Part shown: piece by piece, positions 41,016-49,432 of the stretch
How the letters are laid out: each line of letters begins with the position of its first letter
Position numbering within the stretch: the stretch's first letter is position 1
Origin: Rhizobium sp. BK251
GTDB taxonomy: Bacteria > Pseudomonadota > Alphaproteobacteria > Rhizobiales > Rhizobiaceae
Length of the DNA: 64,000 nt
Assembly: GCF_004345245.1 (NCBI RefSeq)
Contig: NZ_SLUQ01000012.1
Location: 67,107 to 131,106, forward strand
Reading direction: 5' to 3'
Notes under the pieces: generated by a model
The model's input: only the letters and a program-made list of their open reading frames with translations
What the model was told of the DNA's origin: nothing
The model's database searches: none
Program-made: the position numbers and the translations under genes

Positions 41016-41711
41016 TCAGTTCATGGAAGGATTGGCGCGATAGCGCTCACCGTAGGGATGCGTGAAGTGGGCGTTCGCCCAGATGCCAGTCTTTGTTCTC
41101 TTCGCGCTTTCCTCTGACTGCGCATATTCCGGAAATATCGCGCGGCCGGCACGGTCATGGGCAGCAAACGCCAATCCCTTGGCGATAAGCACCTCCGAGA
41201 GCGATTGTGCGTCGCCGTCCTTCACAAAAAAGCACTCGGCAAAGCGCACAGTCGGCGTGCCTGTGTTTTGCCCAAGGAAATGACACGGAAATGCGTTGCC
41301 AGCAACCGCCTTGGCTTCGCCGAGCGTGGCGGTCAAACCGGCGAGTGAAACCATCGCGCATGTCGTCCGCTGGCCAGCGAATTCCAGCTGCTCGACCGAA
41401 AGACAGCCTTGGACACCCGCCAGTTTGACGATGGTCCCATCGGAGGCAAGAAACGCACTCCCGCTCAGGGCGCCCTCCGGCATGATCGTTTGCAGGTCGA
41501 GCCGCTCGGTTATCGATGAGGTATCGAGGATTGTTTCGGGAGGAGGGATCAGATCGCGCCCCTCTGCGTAAGCCTTCTGATAGGAGTTGACGATTCTCGA
41601 AGCAGCATCGTCCTCCGCGGCAATCGCCAGGGCGTTCTGCGTGCATGCAATGGTGCAAAAAAGGAGGCGGGTAAGCCGCCGCGCGCCGGGGTTCATGCGT
41701 GAATCCGTCAT
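41016..41711 (-). CDS. Exported SNase-fold protein 3, catalytic residues replaced
   Basis: The first gene of the leftward accessory operon. The start is uncertain: ATG at 41711 (231 residues) or 41696; the longer frame from 41834 crosses operator D. A signal peptide (LTRLLFCTIACTQNALAIA) is followed by a long helix and a degenerate SNase domain: IVKLAGVQGCLSVEQL, VLIAKGLAFAAHDRAGRAIF, then EESAKRTKTGIWANA. None of the three catalytic residues is preserved (K for the first Arg, C for the Glu). A nuclease function is unlikely. Confidence 0.7.
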   Translation of the reverse strand: MTDSRMNPGARRLTRLLFCTIACTQNALAIAAEDDAASRIVNSYQKAYAEGRDLIPPPETILDTSSITERLDLQTIMPEGALSGSAFLASDGTIVKLAGVQGCLSVEQLEFAGQRTTCAMVSLAGLTATLGEAKAVAGNAFPCHFLGQNTGTPTVRFAECFFVKDGDAQSLSEVLIAKGLAFAAHDRAGRAIFPEYAQSEESAKRTKTGIWANAHFTHPYGERYRANPSMN

Positions 41712-41734
41712 CAGTTGGCTGTCGCGAAGCATGC

Positions 41735-41762
41735 ACAAAATTATACTGCAGTGCAAGTCTGG
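41735..41762. promoter_or_regulatory. Operator candidate D between two divergent accessory operons
   Basis: TTATAC-TGCA-GTGCAA core; the left half ACAAAATTATAC is the exact reverse complement of the right half of site B2. The right half is degenerate. It lies 24 bp upstream of the leftward SNase-like gene and about 63 bp upstream of the rightward gene at 41825, so one protein could control both. Confidence 0.6.
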
Positions 41763-41824
41763 AAATACCGCGAGGATTGCGATATGTTTGGTCTGACACT
41801 CAAATGTGCGCACGGAGAAGGTAG

Positions 41825-42223
41825 ATGTCAGCACATCGAAAGGCCATCAGGATCGTGACTTTTCCCTTCAGGGCAATGTGGTTTCTGGTCTTAGTCGCCA
41901 ACCTTCTGGTCGTCGTGGCTGCCTGTGTGGTGATCGCCGCCTTCCTGGCCTGCGGCCTTGCGCTGACGCTATCTTACCTCTTGCTACCGACGGAATGGAC
42001 GCGGGCGCTCTGGCAATGGGCGGCGGACCTTTACGAGCAGTCCCACTGGTTCAAAGGCGTGACAATCACCTTCTTCGTGCTCCTTTTCCTGCCGATCCTG
42101 AAGTTTTGGCCGGGGAGCGATCCCAAGGCAGATGCAGCCCGGGAGCGCGAAGCCAACAGGCTCAACGATGATCTGGTCGCGGCCCGCCAGCAGGCGCGGA
42201 GCCAAGCGAATCTTCGAGGCTGA
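41825..42223 (+). CDS. Two-helix membrane protein, first gene of the relaxosome operon
   Basis: The 132-residue protein starts after GAGAAGGTAG. It has a basic N-terminus, a long hydrophobic stretch (MWFLVLVANLLVVVAACVVI, AAFLACGLALTLSYLLL), a second helix (VTITFFVLLFLPILKF) and a charged tail rich in Arg and Ala. Both ends are probably cytoplasmic. It ends 7 bp before the ParA-like gene. Possibly it anchors relaxosome proteins near the coupling protein; that is inference from position. Confidence 0.65.
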   Translation: MSAHRKAIRIVTFPFRAMWFLVLVANLLVVVAACVVIAAFLACGLALTLSYLLLPTEWTRALWQWAADLYEQSHWFKGVTITFFVLLFLPILKFWPGSDPKADAAREREANRLNDDLVAARQQARSQANLRG

Positions 42224-42230
42224 GGGCTCC

Positions 42231-42980
42231 ATGACAGGAAAACCACTTTCGCTCGCGATCTCGACCTTCAAGGGTGGCGCCGGCAAATCAACCTTGAACG
42301 TCAATCTTGCAGCCGAGTTCGCCCAGCAGGGCCACCGGACACTGCTCATCGATTGCGACGAGCAGGAATCGTCGACGCGGTGGTACAATGTCTCCATGAA
42401 ACGGGGATTGCTCCCCACCGACGGCACGCTGCTGCATCTGCGGGTCGCGCCGGATGACCGGTTTGCAGATCGCCTCGCGGAGGCCCCTGCGGCGGATATC
42501 CGAATCTACGATGTCGGCGGATACGTTCACCAGCGGGCAATCGAGGTCTATCACGAATGCGATGCAGTCCTCATTCCTGTCATACCCGAACCGACGGCCG
42601 CGACTTCAGCCATCAAGGTGGCGACGATCCTCAAGGAGATTTCCAGGAAGCGGGTGCAGGGTCCAATTCCATATGCGGCGATCTGGAACTACGTGGACAT
42701 GATCGCCCTCAAGCACAATCGCTCCCTTCCGGAAGTCCATGCCATCCTGACGAGCGGCCGAATTCCGATGGTCGACACGGTCATCCGCAAGAGCAATCAT
42801 TTCAGCGACGTCGGCGCCGGCTTCGGGTCGCTTTATTCCAAGCTTGCCAGCATCGAGAGCAATCCGGCGCTGACGCCGTCGGCCAAGCGGCGCGCCTCAG
42901 AAAGCGTGCTTGACGCGATAGATCTCGTAAAAAAGATCAATAACGAGTTCATCGGCCTTCTGCAGGCGGAGGCTGCCTGA
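42231..42980 (+). CDS. VirC1-like ParA/MinD-family ATPase
   Basis: The 249-residue protein has the deviant Walker A of ParA proteins, FKGGAGKST (about 13-21), Walker A' LLIDCDEQESS and Walker B in IRIYDVGGYVHQ. No helix-turn-helix N-terminus and no ParB downstream, so it is not a classical partition ATPase. In Ti plasmids VirC1 binds near the border and recruits the relaxosome to VirD4. Here the gene is followed by an RHH gene, a small accessory gene and a VirD2-like relaxase, the same order as virC1-virC2-virD1-virD2. The start is the ATG after TGAGGGCTCC. Confidence 0.85.
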   Translation: MTGKPLSLAISTFKGGAGKSTLNVNLAAEFAQQGHRTLLIDCDEQESSTRWYNVSMKRGLLPTDGTLLHLRVAPDDRFADRLAEAPAADIRIYDVGGYVHQRAIEVYHECDAVLIPVIPEPTAATSAIKVATILKEISRKRVQGPIPYAAIWNYVDMIALKHNRSLPEVHAILTSGRIPMVDTVIRKSNHFSDVGAGFGSLYSKLASIESNPALTPSAKRRASESVLDAIDLVKKINNEFIGLLQAEAA

Positions 42981-42985
42981 GCGCG

Positions 42986-43384
42986 ATGTCGAGGGAAAGA
43001 ACGCCGGCTGGCAATATTCTCGCCCTTGCCCGATCGAGAGAGGATCAGGCGAGGGACGTGGAGGAGGATGCGACCTCCTACATGCCGACAGCCCTCGATC
43101 TCGACAAGCTGATGCCGGAGGATCGTCCCCAGGCGCAGGAGCCGAGCGTCAATAGGGAGCCAAGGTCAAAGCTCGGCCGTCCTCCAGCCAGAAGAGAAAC
43201 TCGAGAAGAGCAGGCGATAGAAGCCGACGAAATTACGGGATCCGTGAAGAGGAAGCGTATTTCCCTCTACCTCGACGATGACGTGCTGACGAAGATTTTC
43301 CGCGTATCGCTGGAACGGCATGAGCAGCTCTCATCGGCGACCCACAGACTGATCCTCGAAGCGCTGAAGGCGAGGGGGCTGTGA
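42986..43384 (+). CDS. VirC2-like ribbon-helix-helix protein
   Basis: The 132-residue protein starts 5 bp after the ParA-like gene. The N-terminal 80 residues are charged and probably disordered. The C-terminal part has an RHH pattern: KRKRISLYLDDDVLTKIFRV, then ERHEQLSSATHRLILEALKA. VirC2 of Ti plasmids has an RHH fold and binds DNA near the T-DNA border. The function here, binding near oriT, is inferred from the fold and the gene order. It overlaps the next gene region by a few bases. Confidence 0.72.
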   Translation: MSRERTPAGNILALARSREDQARDVEEDATSYMPTALDLDKLMPEDRPQAQEPSVNREPRSKLGRPPARRETREEQAIEADEITGSVKRKRISLYLDDDVLTKIFRVSLERHEQLSSATHRLILEALKARGL

Positions 43385-43389
43385 GGGCG

Positions 43390-43782
43390 ATGCGCGAACC
43401 GGCCGTCATGTTCCGTTTACCGGCCCATGTCCTCGGCAATGTGGAGCTGCTTGCCGGCCGGCTCGATATTTCCGTCAATCTTGTCGCAAAGCTCATCGTC
43501 ACCAGGGAGATTATGCATATACCTGCGATCCTCGAAGAGCACGAACGGCAGCTGGCAAACATGCACCAGTTCCTCCGCGAGCTCGCCTTTCGCAACGAGG
43601 AGTTTCTGTCGGAAGAGCGCGACCAAGCCATCCTCGCCGCCGCCATCATGACCAAGCTGGGCGAGGTGATGGCCGCCGTGGATTCGATCCGCGATGCAGC
43701 CTTTGTGAGACCATCCACTTTTATCGCCGACCTGATCAGGAAACACGATGAACGACCTCTCCAGAAGTCGCTCGGGGTCTAA
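43390..43782 (+). CDS. VirD1/MobC-like relaxosome accessory candidate
   Basis: The 130-residue protein is taken from ATG 43390 with GTGAGGGCG upstream; GTG 43381 is an alternative. After FRLPAHVLGNVELLAGRLD (a possible strand-helix DNA-binding unit) the protein is helical (ILEEHERQLANMHQFLREL, AAAIMTKLGEVMAAVDSI). It overlaps the relaxase gene by 35 bp, so the two are translationally coupled. Small DNA-binding proteins at this spot (VirD1, MobC, TraJ) help the relaxase open oriT. Sequence alone does not prove the family. Confidence 0.6.
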   Translation: MREPAVMFRLPAHVLGNVELLAGRLDISVNLVAKLIVTREIMHIPAILEEHERQLANMHQFLRELAFRNEEFLSEERDQAILAAAIMTKLGEVMAAVDSIRDAAFVRPSTFIADLIRKHDERPLQKSLGV

Positions 43783-45766
43783 GCCTGAAGGCCGCAGACT
43801 ACCGAGCTATTTCGACCTCATCGAGGATGAGCTTCGACGCCGCGGCGGCGGTGGCGGTGGAACCAAAAAGGCGCCGGTGAGGGCAAAGGTGGGGGTCCCC
43901 TCGGTTGGGCGGAACGCCGGCGCGGCGACAGCCTTAAGTCGGGCGAGTGGCAATAACGCCGTCGTCGTCAAGGTGTTGTCGTATGGAGCAGGTGCGGCCT
44001 CGGCTCGCAACGTGCTTGCCTATCAAAGCAAGGAGGAAAAGGCACACGATCAGGATGGCCGTGAGGTCACCGATCTTAGCGAAGAAGTCCGATCCTGGGA
44101 GCGGGAGTTCGGAAACAGGAAAGGAAGCAAGGACGTTTTACGGTTGACCTATGAGCTGGAGAGTACCGACCGGGAACACGTTGCCCGCGCATTGAGCTCG
44201 CTTGCGTCCGACGGGTTCCGCGATGTTGGTGATTCCGATCGGACCTACGCGTTCAGCGTTAGCGAGGGCGTAAAGGGACAAACCCGTCTGAACCTGGCGC
44301 TGGTGATCGCGCACGAGAAGAGGGACCGATCCGATCGGGGCAGCCAGAATCGCATAGCCGCCGAAATGGATGACGTGCACGCGATCGATGCGCGTGTGGA
44401 CAGAGCATTGCGGATGGAAGGAGTGGCGCCAGTCTCGCGCTATCCGGTGGAGTTTTCGAGCGGTCCGAAGGGGCTGGCCGCGACGCTCCATGCGATGCAG
44501 CGGCAAGGCGCGGAGGTCACGCTTTCGACGAAGGCCCACATCGAGGAGCGCCCGGGCAGGAGCGGCCGCTATTATCAAGCCACGGACCGGCGCGAGATGA
44601 CGACAAGCGATCATAAGCAGCTTACGGTCGAGAGTAGGATAGTCGCCGCGCTGATGCAGACCCGTCAGCCGCGCGATTTCATGCATCTGTTGTTGTCGGG
44701 CCCAGCCAATGTCGACCGTGACCGATTTGTCCTGGCTGGTCGTGACTTTCTAAAAGAGCAGTTCTCCGGCCACCGATATGCCTATGCTGTCCACAATCGC
44801 AACGACCTTGAGAAGCATCCGCATCTGCATGTGATCGTCGCGCTGCGCAATGCCAGCGGCAAGATGCTCAACCCCAATATCCGCGACTTCACCGAGTGGC
44901 GCACCCGCTTCGCCGAAAAGGCGCGGGAGCGCGGAATAGCGATTGATCGTCAAAAGCGTGTCGAGCGTGCTGGTCCACCGCCCATCAAACGATGGGAATG
45001 GGAGATGTTTCACCGCATGGGCGCGACAGCACCCACGAATGTTGTCGACAAGGTGATATCCAAGCTTCGCGACACGCCCACCGCGCCGAAGCTGGAAGAC
45101 GCGAGGAAGCGGTTTGATCAGACCCGGCACTCAGTTGGGCGCGTCATCCAAATGCTGGAAGGCATTGCTAAGGACCGAAGTGCACCGAGCACGGCGCGGG
45201 AACTGAGCCACGATCTGTCGCTTGGCCTGCAGCGCGAATACCGTCGGTTGGAAGTAGCCGTGCGCGACGGACATGATCCCACCAGAATGAAAGGAGAAGA
45301 ACACATGCTGCGATCCACACCCATCAGCGCTGCTCAGTCGAAAGCGGCGAAGGAGATGCTGGCGACCACTGCCCTCAGCGTTGCGGCAAAGATTGCCAAT
45401 CCCGCCGATCGGCTGCTCTTCGAGCAAGCGACCAATGTCATCGGCAAGGTCGTCGGGCTGCAACTCGACTCTCGTGTAACCAAGAATCGAGATCGCGCAG
45501 AGGTCGGTAAGGCGAAACGCTCTTCGGATAGCTTGGAAACGAAGTCTGCGACTGGTCGCGACCACGTAGCGGAGCAGGGACTCGATAACAAGACTTCGAG
45601 CAACCGTACCGTCGATCAATCCCGCATAGCACGCTCAAATGCCGACCACGATAGCTCTGAGAAAAATCGCACGGAACGCCAAGGTAATCAACGGCGTGAC
45701 CGCGATCAGTCAAAATCGATCAAACTTCGCCCACCACAGTATAAGGATCGGGATCGAAGCCGGTAG
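43748..45766 (+). CDS. VirD2/MOBP-like relaxase
   Basis: The 672-residue protein has a candidate nucleophile tyrosine in NVLAYQSKEEK (Y92) and the three-histidine motif of relaxases: AVHN (H349) and KHPHLHVIV (H357, H359, H361). Downstream is the typical MRNAS/FTEWRTRFAEKARERGI region and a long basic, disordered C-terminus (secretion signal, about 530-672). The gap between tyrosine and histidines is about 260 residues, much longer than in VirD2; residues 120-200 look like a poorly conserved repeat of 300-370. It nicks oriT and pilots the strand. Last gene of the relaxosome operon. Confidence 0.88.
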   Translation: MNDLSRSRSGSKPEGRRLPSYFDLIEDELRRRGGGGGGTKKAPVRAKVGVPSVGRNAGAATALSRASGNNAVVVKVLSYGAGAASARNVLAYQSKEEKAHDQDGREVTDLSEEVRSWEREFGNRKGSKDVLRLTYELESTDREHVARALSSLASDGFRDVGDSDRTYAFSVSEGVKGQTRLNLALVIAHEKRDRSDRGSQNRIAAEMDDVHAIDARVDRALRMEGVAPVSRYPVEFSSGPKGLAATLHAMQRQGAEVTLSTKAHIEERPGRSGRYYQATDRREMTTSDHKQLTVESRIVAALMQTRQPRDFMHLLLSGPANVDRDRFVLAGRDFLKEQFSGHRYAYAVHNRNDLEKHPHLHVIVALRNASGKMLNPNIRDFTEWRTRFAEKARERGIAIDRQKRVERAGPPPIKRWEWEMFHRMGATAPTNVVDKVISKLRDTPTAPKLEDARKRFDQTRHSVGRVIQMLEGIAKDRSAPSTARELSHDLSLGLQREYRRLEVAVRDGHDPTRMKGEEHMLRSTPISAAQSKAAKEMLATTALSVAAKIANPADRLLFEQATNVIGKVVGLQLDSRVTKNRDRAEVGKAKRSSDSLETKSATGRDHVAEQGLDNKTSSNRTVDQSRIARSNADHDSSEKNRTERQGNQRRDRDQSKSIKLRPPQYKDRDRSR

Positions 45767-45828
45767 CTGAATGGCCTGCGTGAGCAAGGCCGCTTTTGTA
45801 GAACTGGCCCTGATTGCCGAAATGAGAC

Positions 45829-46425
45829 TTACGGCAGTTTCAAAGCGTGCTTGATCGTCGTTTTAAGCCAGACCATTGTGGCCTGCGTATCGATGTCGGA
45901 GGAGCCAGCGGCACTTGATCCTGGATAAAGAATTTCCGTGAAAACAGGCGTCTTTTTGCTGAAACGAGAGAAATTTCCTTTGCGCACCACGACCGTCATC
46001 GTCGGATCGACTTCATACCATTCAGTCAGTTTCAATATCACATCGAGGTCAGAGGTCGAGGGCCAGTGCCGGGTTTGACCCTGGCTCGGTGAATGGATCG
46101 CCTCCATCCAGAAGTCGGGTACGGCGCCCGAGACCTTCAGAAGATCGTCGAGCAACCGCGTAAGCGTTGCACTATCAATGCGTGCGCTACGATCGAATGG
46201 GGAAGCCGTATGGTGCGAAATGAACCCGAAGCGGATGTTGATGTCGCGCAACTCCTGAAGCATTGCCAGGAATCTTGTGTCGATATCTCCCAGCGTCTGG
46301 TCTCCAAACTCCGGCCTGTGCCGTAGCAGCAAGTCATCACGCTCAAAAATGACTAAGCCAACTGAACCCTCTCGTCTTTGAATGCCGCGATCGTCGAGTA
46401 CGACCGTCTCCATAGCTGCTCTCAT
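45829..46425 (-). CDS. HAD-fold, histidinol-phosphatase-like protein beside the relaxase
   Basis: The start is ambiguous (46479, 46425 or 46413); 46425 gives 198 residues with AAGGAAG upstream. The product has a HAD-like plan: VGLVIFERDDLLLRHRPEF, then LRDINIRFGFISHHTASPFD with the S/T motif, and TMTVVVRKGNFSRF with the lysine motif. The nucleophile position of DxDGT appears as E in FERDD, so catalysis is doubtful. I remember a histidinol-phosphatase-like gene, trcF, needed for pRleVF39b transfer; this could be its counterpart. It is convergent with the relaxase gene. Confidence 0.6.
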   Translation of the reverse strand: MRAAMETVVLDDRGIQRREGSVGLVIFERDDLLLRHRPEFGDQTLGDIDTRFLAMLQELRDINIRFGFISHHTASPFDRSARIDSATLTRLLDDLLKVSGAVPDFWMEAIHSPSQGQTRHWPSTSDLDVILKLTEWYEVDPTMTVVVRKGNFSRFSKKTPVFTEILYPGSSAAGSSDIDTQATMVWLKTTIKHALKLP

Positions 46426-46479
46426 ACCGGCTTCGCTTCCTTCAAACGCTGCAATCCGCAGTCGGTGGCCGTGGAACAT

Positions 46480-46824
46480 TGGGTTAGTCCGAACCGCGAC
46501 TGAGTTGCGAGACGCCTTCCAGTTTTTGATAATTGATAAAAACGACGATTACCGCAGATTGCACGATATGATGCGAAACCAACCGAAACGAAACGAAATG
46601 GCGCCAGCAAGTCCTTGTTTATATTTTTCGAATTTTTACAGAGACGGCTCGGGGCGTAGAAGAAGATTTCCTTTTTTGGGCCTCGAGTCTGGCCCCCAGA
46701 TGAAATTCTTGGCTTCCGGGCTTGGCAGGAAATTCGCCGGGTAAGGGGATTCTCCAAAGTTCATGCAAAAGACGGGTCGCTAAAACCAACCTGCTCATGT
46801 ACGTGGGCGTCTGGACGTCTCAAT
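46480..46824. other. 345-bp AT-richer gap
   Basis: No convincing gene on either strand. The sequence is less GC-rich than its surroundings, with a short CGAAACGAAACGAAA tandem near 46585 and a run of T near 46670. The promoter of the leftward HAD-like gene probably lies at its left end. Confidence 0.4.
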
Positions 46825-47838
46825 CTATGATGTAGCGGCGCGCGACAAAAAACGCTTCAGGCTCCAACCTGCCAAGAAAATGTACGGGGGCGTCGCGAGC
46901 GAATAGTGACCGCAGTTCAGCTTCAGAACGCTCGGCTTCGCTCCTGCTTGTTGCAGTTTTCGGATGAAGCTTTTGGTTAGCGCGGGCAACACTACTTTGT
47001 CTCTTGTTGCGAAGACCACGTGAAGCGCGAGTTCGGGCCGTGCCAATTTATGCGTGAAATTCTCCAAATTCAGCGGACCCCATGCCCTCCGCAGATCCGT
47101 GAGTCCAATGGCCGGTTCTAAGCTCTCGCGGATCGAGCGCGTCGCGCGTCCAGTCCAAACCATGTCTGCAAGACTTCCAGCCGTCAAAAACAGCGAAGCT
47201 TTCGATACGGCCGGTTCATGCGCTGCGATCAGACCCGCCACCCACGAACCCAGACTCATGCCAAGAACCGAGATCTCTCCGTAGCCTTCGCTCTTCAGCC
47301 ACCGGATGAGTTTCCGCCCATCCCATACAGCCTGCCTTACAGATTGGATCGTGCGGCCGAGATTTGAGCTGAGCATATAATCGGCGTACAGCGCGCCGGG
47401 TCGGCTGCGTTCGAAATGATAGGGCATAGCAATCTCCACGACCGTTACCCCACGTTTCGAGAAGAATCCGGCGATCTGGCGTTGTCGGGCGCGGGCATTC
47501 CAATGATGGAAAATGACCAGAACCTGATCGCGCGAGCCACTTTCGGTGAGTTTTGCCCAAACGGTGTTGTTCTCGTCCACGTCGGTGGCGATCTCCGAAG
47601 GGAACGTGAGCCACCCGTCGTGCCTTTCAAACCCTTGCACGCTCCGTCCCGGCTCATCGTAAAAGCTTGGATCGGACACAGCGTGGTCCGCAAGGACACA
47701 AAACTCCTCGAGAGAGTCTGCTTCCTCCGCGCCGGGGAAGGCGCGGCCGGAGTCGAGGATGAAATCCGTTGCTTCCTTAACTTCTTCACCGCGTTGGGCT
47801 CGACGTTCGTCCCAACGATCCAGCCACCTATGATACAC
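46825..47838 (-). CDS. Alpha/beta hydrolase, RcgR-like
   Basis: A GTG at 47838 with CGGAGAGCAATCAGG upstream gives 337 residues and overlaps the preceding stop by 11 bp; the longer ATG start at 47952 overlaps it by 125 bp and has no ribosome site. The core has the nucleophile elbow GMSLGSWVAG and a late histidine in NCGHYSL, with an acidic residue after VVFATRD, so a Ser-Asp-His triad is plausible. I recall this pair of genes annotated as RcgR (putative quorum-lactone hydrolase) and RcgA. Substrate is unproven. Confidence 0.72.
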   Translation of the reverse strand: MYHRWLDRWDERRAQRGEEVKEATDFILDSGRAFPGAEEADSLEEFCVLADHAVSDPSFYDEPGRSVQGFERHDGWLTFPSEIATDVDENNTVWAKLTESGSRDQVLVIFHHWNARARQRQIAGFFSKRGVTVVEIAMPYHFERSRPGALYADYMLSSNLGRTIQSVRQAVWDGRKLIRWLKSEGYGEISVLGMSLGSWVAGLIAAHEPAVSKASLFLTAGSLADMVWTGRATRSIRESLEPAIGLTDLRRAWGPLNLENFTHKLARPELALHVVFATRDKVVLPALTKSFIRKLQQAGAKPSVLKLNCGHYSLATPPYIFLAGWSLKRFLSRAATS

Positions 47839-49432
47839 CCTGATTGCTCTCCGATTTGCGCGATCGCGGCAGCCCGAACTCTGGATCAAAGAGGCCGTAT
47901 GTCGCAACCAGCACTCCCGCGATGAGAATGATTGAAAAGCCGTCAAAGGCATCGATCAACAAATAAGTGGCGAAGAGCAGGCCAACGACCGCCGACATCT
48001 TCCACAAAGCCTCACGGAACCGCGCTCCGACATTCAGGCGGATGGAGCCGTAGAGAAAAACGACACAGGCCGAAATGGCGACAAGGAGACTGCTGTAGTG
48101 CGTCGGCATTCTGTAGCCGAAGGTGTTGGCGGCGTGATGGTCACGATATACGACCGAAAACAAATCGTGGACTATCCAGTCTACAATATCCGCTCCGTCC
48201 GAGCTCAGGTATGAGCTTTGAACTTTCATACATATGGCAACCAGGATACCAACGATGGTGCACCGGAAAATTCCCCGCATGACTCTGATGCGGACTACGC
48301 AGTCTGGACGATGCTCCCCTCCAAGCCGCGGCATCAATCCTTCTTCTATTCTCCAGAAATCGTGGATGATCGTGTGGAGCAAAATAAGACCCGCGAAGAA
48401 CAGATAGAAGCAGAGGCACATGTACAGGTATGCGAGCCCAGTGAAAACGATCTCCACCGGCACTGATATGAGATCAGGTTGTACGTTTGCCACCGTGCCC
48501 CAACTCGTGGCGTAGTCGCCACCACCTTGCAACAGTGGGATCAAGCACACGCCAATCCATTGAAAAACACCGGCGAATATCACGCAAATCACGAAAACCG
48601 CCGCGTACGAGTAAGAATAGGCCTGGACGTTGCGTGCCCAGGCGACCTTGCGTTCAAACCGGTTCGTTTGCGCCAACAGCCTGTAGCGCGCGTCCTGTTT
48701 CCAAAGGAGTAGCAGCTCTGTCACAAACGAAAAAAATAGCGGTAAAAGTACCATGAACAGGAACGTCCAGTTCGGAGCCCACAGGAAGCCGACCTGCTTT
48801 ACGACCCCATCTGGCCGACTGTATGTTACGCTGTGTATCCCGACGATGTACGACAAAAATCCGAGGGCAGAGGCGCCAGCGAATGTGGACGCGGGAAGGT
48901 TCAAGGGAGATCCGCTACCAAAAAGCGCCTCCGTTCGTTGGGCCAAGCTGAAGCCCTTTTTTTGCGGAACGCGCTCGCCGTCTTGTCCCTCGTCGTCCGC
49001 ATGTTGCATTTGAATTTGCCCGGTCACCGGGCCGGGATTATCTGGTGCCGCTGCAGCAGAAGTCGCTTTCTTTGAATCTCGTCTCTTGGCAGTGAGGCGG
49101 GCTTGAGCTGCGCTAAGCTCCAGGAGCCATTCGCTCGTCGCTTCCCTATCATCGCAGCCGAAGATCCGAGCCAACCAGTTGATATTGGAAGGGCTGATCC
49201 CCTTGTCGTTCTCTTGAAACCATAGTTGGACCGTCCGTAAATCGACTCCGGCCCGATTGGAGTCGATCTGCGTAATCGCCTCTGCCAGGAGCTCCGGGGT
49301 CCATGGCCCCTGCGGAAAGCCGTCAATGCCGACCGGACGGCCCGCACCCACAGCAGCTAACTGCTTAAACAGTTCTTTGAAGTCGCTGCCGTCCTTGGGC
49401 GGGGCGACAAAAATCTTCCCGTTCTTTTCCAA
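47828..49432 (-). CDS. RcgA-like putative membrane transporter with N-terminal helical domain
   Basis: The 534-residue protein starts at a TTG at 49432. The N-terminal 110 residues form a compact soluble domain (WTPELLAEAITQIDSNRAG, VDLRTVQLWFQENDKGISPS, INWLARIFGCDD) resembling a degenerate helix-turn-helix. From about 185 there are nine or so hydrophobic segments (LGFLSYIVGIHSV, FLFMVLLPLFFSFVTELLL, AAVFVICVIFAGVFQWIG, LLVAISACVVFLYGSI). I associate this build with the RcgA putative transporter family. It precedes and overlaps the RcgR-like hydrolase gene, a fixed pair. Substrate unknown. Confidence 0.72.
   Translation of the reverse strand: MEKNGKIFVAPPKDGSDFKELFKQLAAVGAGRPVGIDGFPQGPWTPELLAEAITQIDSNRAGVDLRTVQLWFQENDKGISPSNINWLARIFGCDDREATSEWLLELSAAQARLTAKRRDSKKATSAAAAPDNPGPVTGQIQMQHADDEGQDGERVPQKKGFSLAQRTEALFGSGSPLNLPASTFAGASALGFLSYIVGIHSVTYSRPDGVVKQVGFLWAPNWTFLFMVLLPLFFSFVTELLLLWKQDARYRLLAQTNRFERKVAWARNVQAYSYSYAAVFVICVIFAGVFQWIGVCLIPLLQGGGDYATSWGTVANVQPDLISVPVEIVFTGLAYLYMCLCFYLFFAGLILLHTIIHDFWRIEEGLMPRLGGEHRPDCVVRIRVMRGIFRCTIVGILVAICMKVQSSYLSSDGADIVDWIVHDLFSVVYRDHHAANTFGYRMPTHYSSLLVAISACVVFLYGSIRLNVGARFREALWKMSAVVGLLFATYLLIDAFDGFSIILIAGVLVATYGLFDPEFGLPRSRKSESNQGVS

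Noticed and set aside
41741..41746. TATAAT on the minus strand of site D as a plain -10 box
   Set aside because: No -35 element at the right distance, and the hexamer is part of a palindrome shared by several transfer promoters, so an operator explains it better. A promoter overlapping it remains possible.
46540..46567. ATTAC-CGCA-GATT near the HAD-like gene as a further operator
   Set aside because: Only the centre resembles the family; the arms show no symmetry and no AT-rich match to sites A-D.
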